Positions 62,429 through 64,000 of a stretch of DNA of 64,000 nucleotides are shown piece by piece; the first letter of the stretch is position 1; each line of letters opens with the position of its first letter. The translations under genes were made by a program, and so were the position numbers. The stretch is taken from the NCBI RefSeq assembly GCF_030248535.1, contig NZ_JAHGAJ010000014.1, positions 62,001 through 126,000 of the forward strand, given 5' to 3'. The notes below the pieces were generated by a model. It worked only from the letters and a program-made list of their open reading frames with translations. It did no database searches and had not been told where the DNA came from. Source of the stretch: Vibrio sp. D404a. Lineage in GTDB: Bacteria; Pseudomonadota; Gammaproteobacteria; Enterobacterales; Vibrionaceae.

Positions 62429-63360
62429 TATTTGATCTCTCCTGCCAACTTATCGCTCAAGTGTTCCATCGCATAGTCAATAAACACTCTTAAACGCGCG
62501 GGCATGTATTTGGTCTGCGCAAACTGCATCGCGATAGCGCCGTGATAGTTACTTTTAATTGTCCAGTCGTCGAGTACTTGAACTACGCTTCCTTCCGCGA
62601 GCGCATCCTGAATCACGAAGTCGTGAAAGATTCCGATGCCAAGGCCTTCTTTGACACCCTTTAGTCGCATTTGAGAGTGATTGACGGCATAGCGACCGCT
62701 GACAGGAACGGTGTGGAATTCATCGTCTTTAAGAAAATCCCAAATGTGGTCTTTGTCCGTTTCAGCAAGGTAAAGACAGTCATGCTGGCTAAGATCAGTC
62801 GGGTGGGAAGGGGTTCCCTTGTTCGTAAGGTAATCTGGGCTAGCACACAGCACTAGGTTGGTTTTTCCTAGCTCTTTGAGCACTAAGCTCTCATCGGGCT
62901 TGTCGGTGAGGCGAAACGCGATATCAATCCCTTGACGCAGAATATCGATGTCACCATCGGCTGCACGCAGCTTGAGTTGGATCTCTGGGTATTGATTAAG
63001 GAACGGCACCACAAATGGCTGCAATACTGAGTTTAGAAACGCTTCTGGCGCAGCCACCGTCAATGAGCCTGAAGGCTCTGTATGATCCGAGGTTGAAAGT
63101 TCAACCGCTTGTTGCGCCGCGTTGATCATCACCACACTTTGGTCATACACCAATTGGCCGGCCTGCGTAATGATGAGGCTTCGCGTGGTTCGTTCAAACA
63201 ACTTCACTGACAGCGCTTTTTCCAAACGGGTGATGAGCTTACTCAGCGCCGATGGTGTCACACCAAGCTGCTTGGCTGCGGCGGTAAAGCTGCCCTCATT
63301 CACCACCAAAATAAAGGAGGCAAGATCAGGAAGTAGGGCTATCAGTTTTGGGTTGATCAT
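62428..63360 (-). CDS. LysR-family transcriptional regulator
   Basis: A 310-residue regulator. Winged helix DLASFILVVNEGSFTAAAKQ, LGVTPSALSKLITRLEKALS at residues 11-50; effector domain of the CrgA-like class. It is divergent from the MFS gene at 63601 and coupled to the VOC gene. Regulation of the MFS exporter is likely by arrangement; the 240-bp gap shows no specific site I can name. Confidence 0.87.
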   Translation of the reverse strand: MINPKLIALLPDLASFILVVNEGSFTAAAKQLGVTPSALSKLITRLEKALSVKLFERTTRSLIITQAGQLVYDQSVVMINAAQQAVELSTSDHTEPSGSLTVAAPEAFLNSVLQPFVVPFLNQYPEIQLKLRAADGDIDILRQGIDIAFRLTDKPDESLVLKELGKTNLVLCASPDYLTNKGTPSHPTDLSQHDCLYLAETDKDHIWDFLKDDEFHTVPVSGRYAVNHSQMRLKGVKEGLGIGIFHDFVIQDALAEGSVVQVLDDWTIKSNYHGAIAMQFAQTKYMPARLRVFIDYAMEHLSDKLAGEIK

Positions 63361-63600
63361 AACGTTGGGTACTCGGCCAGTGGGCTGATATTTCTAGAAA
63401 TCGACAGTCAGCATCATACGTCAAACTCCATTCAATATTAAGCGTAGTGTTTTGTGTGGTTTGCACCATTTTAATGCAGTCAAACAAGCAGGAGATTCTG
63501 TCTTTTATAAAAATTACTGTGTGGTCTGTATTTATACAACTTAATCCATATACTGGCTGAATAATAATCGTCAAATCAGTTGGTTAATAAAGGGATTTCT

Positions 63601-64000
63601 ATGGATAAATCAGAAAGCTTATTTCAAAAGCAGCGCGTAAAACGTTTTAATTTCTCAATATGGACGGTACTGACTGGGACGCTACTCGCCCGAACGAGCT
63701 ACTTTATGGCATGGCCTTTTCTGATTGTCTTTCTCTATGAAGATTATGGTGCATCCGCGATTGAGGTCGGCACTATGTTGGCGGCTTCTGCTGTCGTTGG
63801 TGCTGGTACCGGGCTCTATTCTGGTTACCTATCGGACAAACTGGGTCGAAAGTGGGTGATGGTGTTTGGTAGTTGGATTGCCGCAATATCTTACTCAGGT
63901 ATCGCACTCGCAAGTGAGTTGTGGCAGTTCTATGTGTTGATCATGATGACAGGTTTAATGCGCCCGATGATAGAAGCACCCGCAAAAGCTGTGATAGGGG
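63601..64000 (+). CDS. MFS transporter, 5' part; continues past the window edge
   Basis: Read by hand: an ATG at 63601 opens a frame that runs to the edge, 133 codons. The product starts MDKSESLFQKQRVKRFNFS and has four hydrophobic segments in the visible part. The loop between helices 2 and 3 is GYLSDKLGRKWVMVFG, the MFS motif A (GxLaDrxGrr). It resembles MdtH-type drug exporters, but specificity cannot be judged. Divergent from the LysR gene. Confidence 0.85.
   Translation, partial: MDKSESLFQKQRVKRFNFSIWTVLTGTLLARTSYFMAWPFLIVFLYEDYGASAIEVGTMLAASAVVGAGTGLYSGYLSDKLGRKWVMVFGSWIAAISYSGIALASELWQFYVLIMMTGLMRPMIEAPAKAVIG

Overview
The window looks like chromosomal DNA from a marine gamma-proteobacterium of the Vibrionaceae, most likely Vibrio. 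The basis is moderate GC, the family make-up (2-aminoethylphosphonate catabolism, a Zur-controlled zinc-starvation set including a ShyB-like endopeptidase, sucrose-PTS genes, an alginate lyase, sulfatase and cytochrome b562), and AT-rich intergenic regions with clear terminators. No tRNA, rRNA, CRISPR array, insertion sequence or prophage was seen. The window cuts a gene at each end: pbfA at the left and an MFS transporter at the right.

1-11 kb: a phosphonate-scavenging island. phnW and pbfA (minus strand) feed phosphonoacetaldehyde from 2-aminoethylphosphonate (2-AEP) and from its hydroxylated form. phnS, a flavin oxidase of the aminophosphonate type (PbfD-like), phnT, a fused permease and the regulator gene phnR lie on the plus strand. 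A TonB-dependent receptor with a perfect 15-bp inverted repeat upstream sits in the middle. The phnS and phnT promoters share one layout: three 7-mers at 11-bp steps (Pho box), then 26-28 bp later a TTGG-N6-CCAA-type operator that also precedes phnW.

11-18.5 kb: an EamA exporter, then a gluconate-type operon (TRAP dctPQM, gluconokinase, long-chain 6-phosphogluconate dehydrogenase, LacI-family regulator) with three GTTACCRGTAAC operators. 18.5-31 kb is mostly housekeeping or accessory metabolism: siderophore-interacting protein, POT peptide transporter, L-serine deaminase, YdcF-like protein, DHH phosphoesterase, Nudix hydrolase, GST, and a LysR/quinone-reductase divergent pair.

31-38.9 kb: complete sucrose utilisation (scrY, scrR, scrA, scrK, scrB) with recognisable ScrR operators, followed by a secreted PL7 alginate lyase. 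39-53.4 kb: a zinc-starvation region. Three Zur-type boxes, all with the core GTTAT-N3-ATAAC, precede a dihydroorotase paralogue / gamma-carbonic anhydrase / COG0523 GTPase operon, a divergent aspartoacylase-like gene, and a ShyB-like M23 endopeptidase. Interleaved are an MdlAB-like heterodimeric ABC exporter, a LysR regulator, a sulfatase, two unrecognised small genes and a TPR membrane protein.

53.4-64 kb: LysR/EamA divergent pair, a large HD-GYP sensor, a PHP phosphatase, cytochrome b562, a DUF2946/PepSY membrane pair, a glyoxalase-like protein with a LysR gene, and the start of an MFS gene. A recurring oddity is short degenerate tandem repeats (13-20 bp period) starting at or just after stop codons in at least five places.
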